From positions 1 to 12,921 of the forward strand of contig CAYYXP010000233.1 in assembly GCA_964475685.1 (NCBI GenBank): a stretch of 12,921 nt of DNA, in the 5' to 3' direction. Of the stretch, positions 12,514 to 12,921 are shown piece by piece; position 1 is the first letter of the stretch; each line of letters begins with the position of its first letter. The position numbers and the translations under genes were made by a program. The notes under the pieces are model-generated. The model was not told the DNA's origin and searched no databases. It saw only the letters and a list, made by a program, of their open reading frames with translations. This DNA comes from CAVVWJ01 sp964475685. GTDB lineage: Bacteria > Gemmatimonadota > Gemmatimonadetes > Gemmatimonadales > GWC2-71-9.

Positions 12514-12921
12514 ATGCTGCTGCCGAAGCTGTTCACGACTTTACGGGGGTACACCCGCGAGCAGCTCGTCGCGGATGTGACCTCCGGGATCGTCGTCGGC
12601 ATCGTGGCGCTGCCGCTCGCGATCGCCTTCGCCATCGCGTCCGGGGTCACCCCGGACCGGGGGCTCTATACGGCGGTCATCGCGGGGTTTCTCATCTCCG
12701 CGCTGGGCGGTTCGCGGGTCCAGATTGGGGGGCCGACCGGCGCCTTCGTCGTGATCGTCTACGGGATCGTCCAGCGCTACGGGGTGGACGGACTGATGGT
12801 GGCGACCCTCATGGGGGGCGTCATCCTGATCGGATTCGGGCTCGCCAAGATGGGCGGTGCGATCAAGTTCATTCCCTTTCCGGTCGTCACCGGCTTCACC
12901 AGCGGGATCGCGCTGATCATC
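12514..12921 (+). CDS. SulP family inorganic anion transporter, N-terminal part (3' partial)
   Basis: The frame runs off the right edge after 136 residues. SulP (SLC26-like) proteins are secondary transporters or channels for sulfate, bicarbonate or related anions in the inner membrane. The visible N-terminus begins MLLPKLFTTLRGYTREQLVAD, then shows the transport-domain hallmarks VGIVALPLAIAFAIASGV (TM1), GLYTAVIAGFLISALGGSRVQIGGPTGAFVVIVYGI (TM2-TM3) and KFIPFPVVTGFTSGIALI (TM5 region). The C-terminal STAS domain, if any, lies outside. Two in-frame ATGs compete: 12514, with AGGG (12504-12507) six bases upstream, and 12508, which would suit leaderless initiation after the TAnnnT box at 12497-12502. 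I prefer 12514 because it has the ribosome binding site and gives the usual short M-x-PKL start. It follows mgtE by 80 bp with a weak hairpin between, so it may be a separate unit. The substrate cannot be assigned. Confidence 0.9.
   Translation, partial: MLLPKLFTTLRGYTREQLVADVTSGIVVGIVALPLAIAFAIASGVTPDRGLYTAVIAGFLISALGGSRVQIGGPTGAFVVIVYGIVQRYGVDGLMVATLMGGVILIGFGLAKMGGAIKFIPFPVVTGFTSGIALII

Noticed and set aside
1..12921. CRISPR arrays, insertion sequences, tRNA or rRNA genes, phage or defence genes
   Set aside because: No regularly spaced repeats, terminal inverted repeats, transposase motifs or tRNA-like cloverleaf sequences were recognised; coding density is nearly complete with housekeeping genes.

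Overview
The window is a GC-rich chromosomal stretch with G/C at almost every third codon position. It is packed with housekeeping genes and shows no mobile element, CRISPR array, tRNA or rRNA. The gene set (PEP carboxylase, EIIA-Ntr-like PtsN, bacterial AspRS, PhoH/YbeZ, PgpH-type 7TM-HD phosphodiesterase, YbeY, two CorC/YbeX-like proteins, MgtE, SulP), the extreme GC bias and the sparse Shine-Dalgarno sites suggest a GC-rich, probably Gram-negative-type lineage. Gemmatimonadota is my best guess, but it is an inference with no marker gene behind it.

Layout. Positions 2-1654 (+) hold the 3' part of ppc, entering from the left edge. Convergent to it, rlmN (1604-2716, -) overlaps the end of ppc by 51 bp. 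A short divergent intergenic region (2717-2827) carries candidate promoters for rlmN and for a rightward block. That block is ptsN (2828-3283), aspS (3351-5117), phoH/ybeZ (5141-6094), pgpH (6094-8301), ybeY (about 8303-8710), two tandem corC/ybeX paralogues (8707-9903 and 9900-11099) and mgtE (11096-12433). From phoH to mgtE the junctions overlap by 1-4 bp or are separated by a single base (TGATG, TGA-n-GTG, ATGA, GTGA, ATGA), so the six genes look like one translationally coupled operon. A weak hairpin follows mgtE, and a SulP anion transporter starts at about 12514 (or 12508) and leaves at the right edge.

How the genes work together. phoH-ybeY-corC is the core of the E. coli ybeZ-ybeY-ybeX operon linked to rRNA maturation and ribosome quality. 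phoH-pgpH-ybeY is the arrangement familiar from Firmicutes. This window combines the two, with ybeX doubled and mgtE attached, so it joins ribosome/RNA maintenance, cyclic-di-AMP turnover and Mg2+ homeostasis on one transcript. AspRS and a PTS-Ntr EIIA protein lie just upstream.

Most notable details: (i) the PEPC fragment appears to have lost two of the four residues that bind the feedback inhibitor aspartate in E. coli PEPC; (ii) the two CorC paralogues are degenerate in different ways in their membrane (DUF21/CNNM) domains, which suggests an obligate pair; (iii) TAnnnT boxes 5-7 nt before ATGs suggest leaderless transcription, and tiny upstream reading frames overlap the ptsN and aspS starts. 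I see no wholly new multi-gene system here; the interest is in these deviations from the norm.
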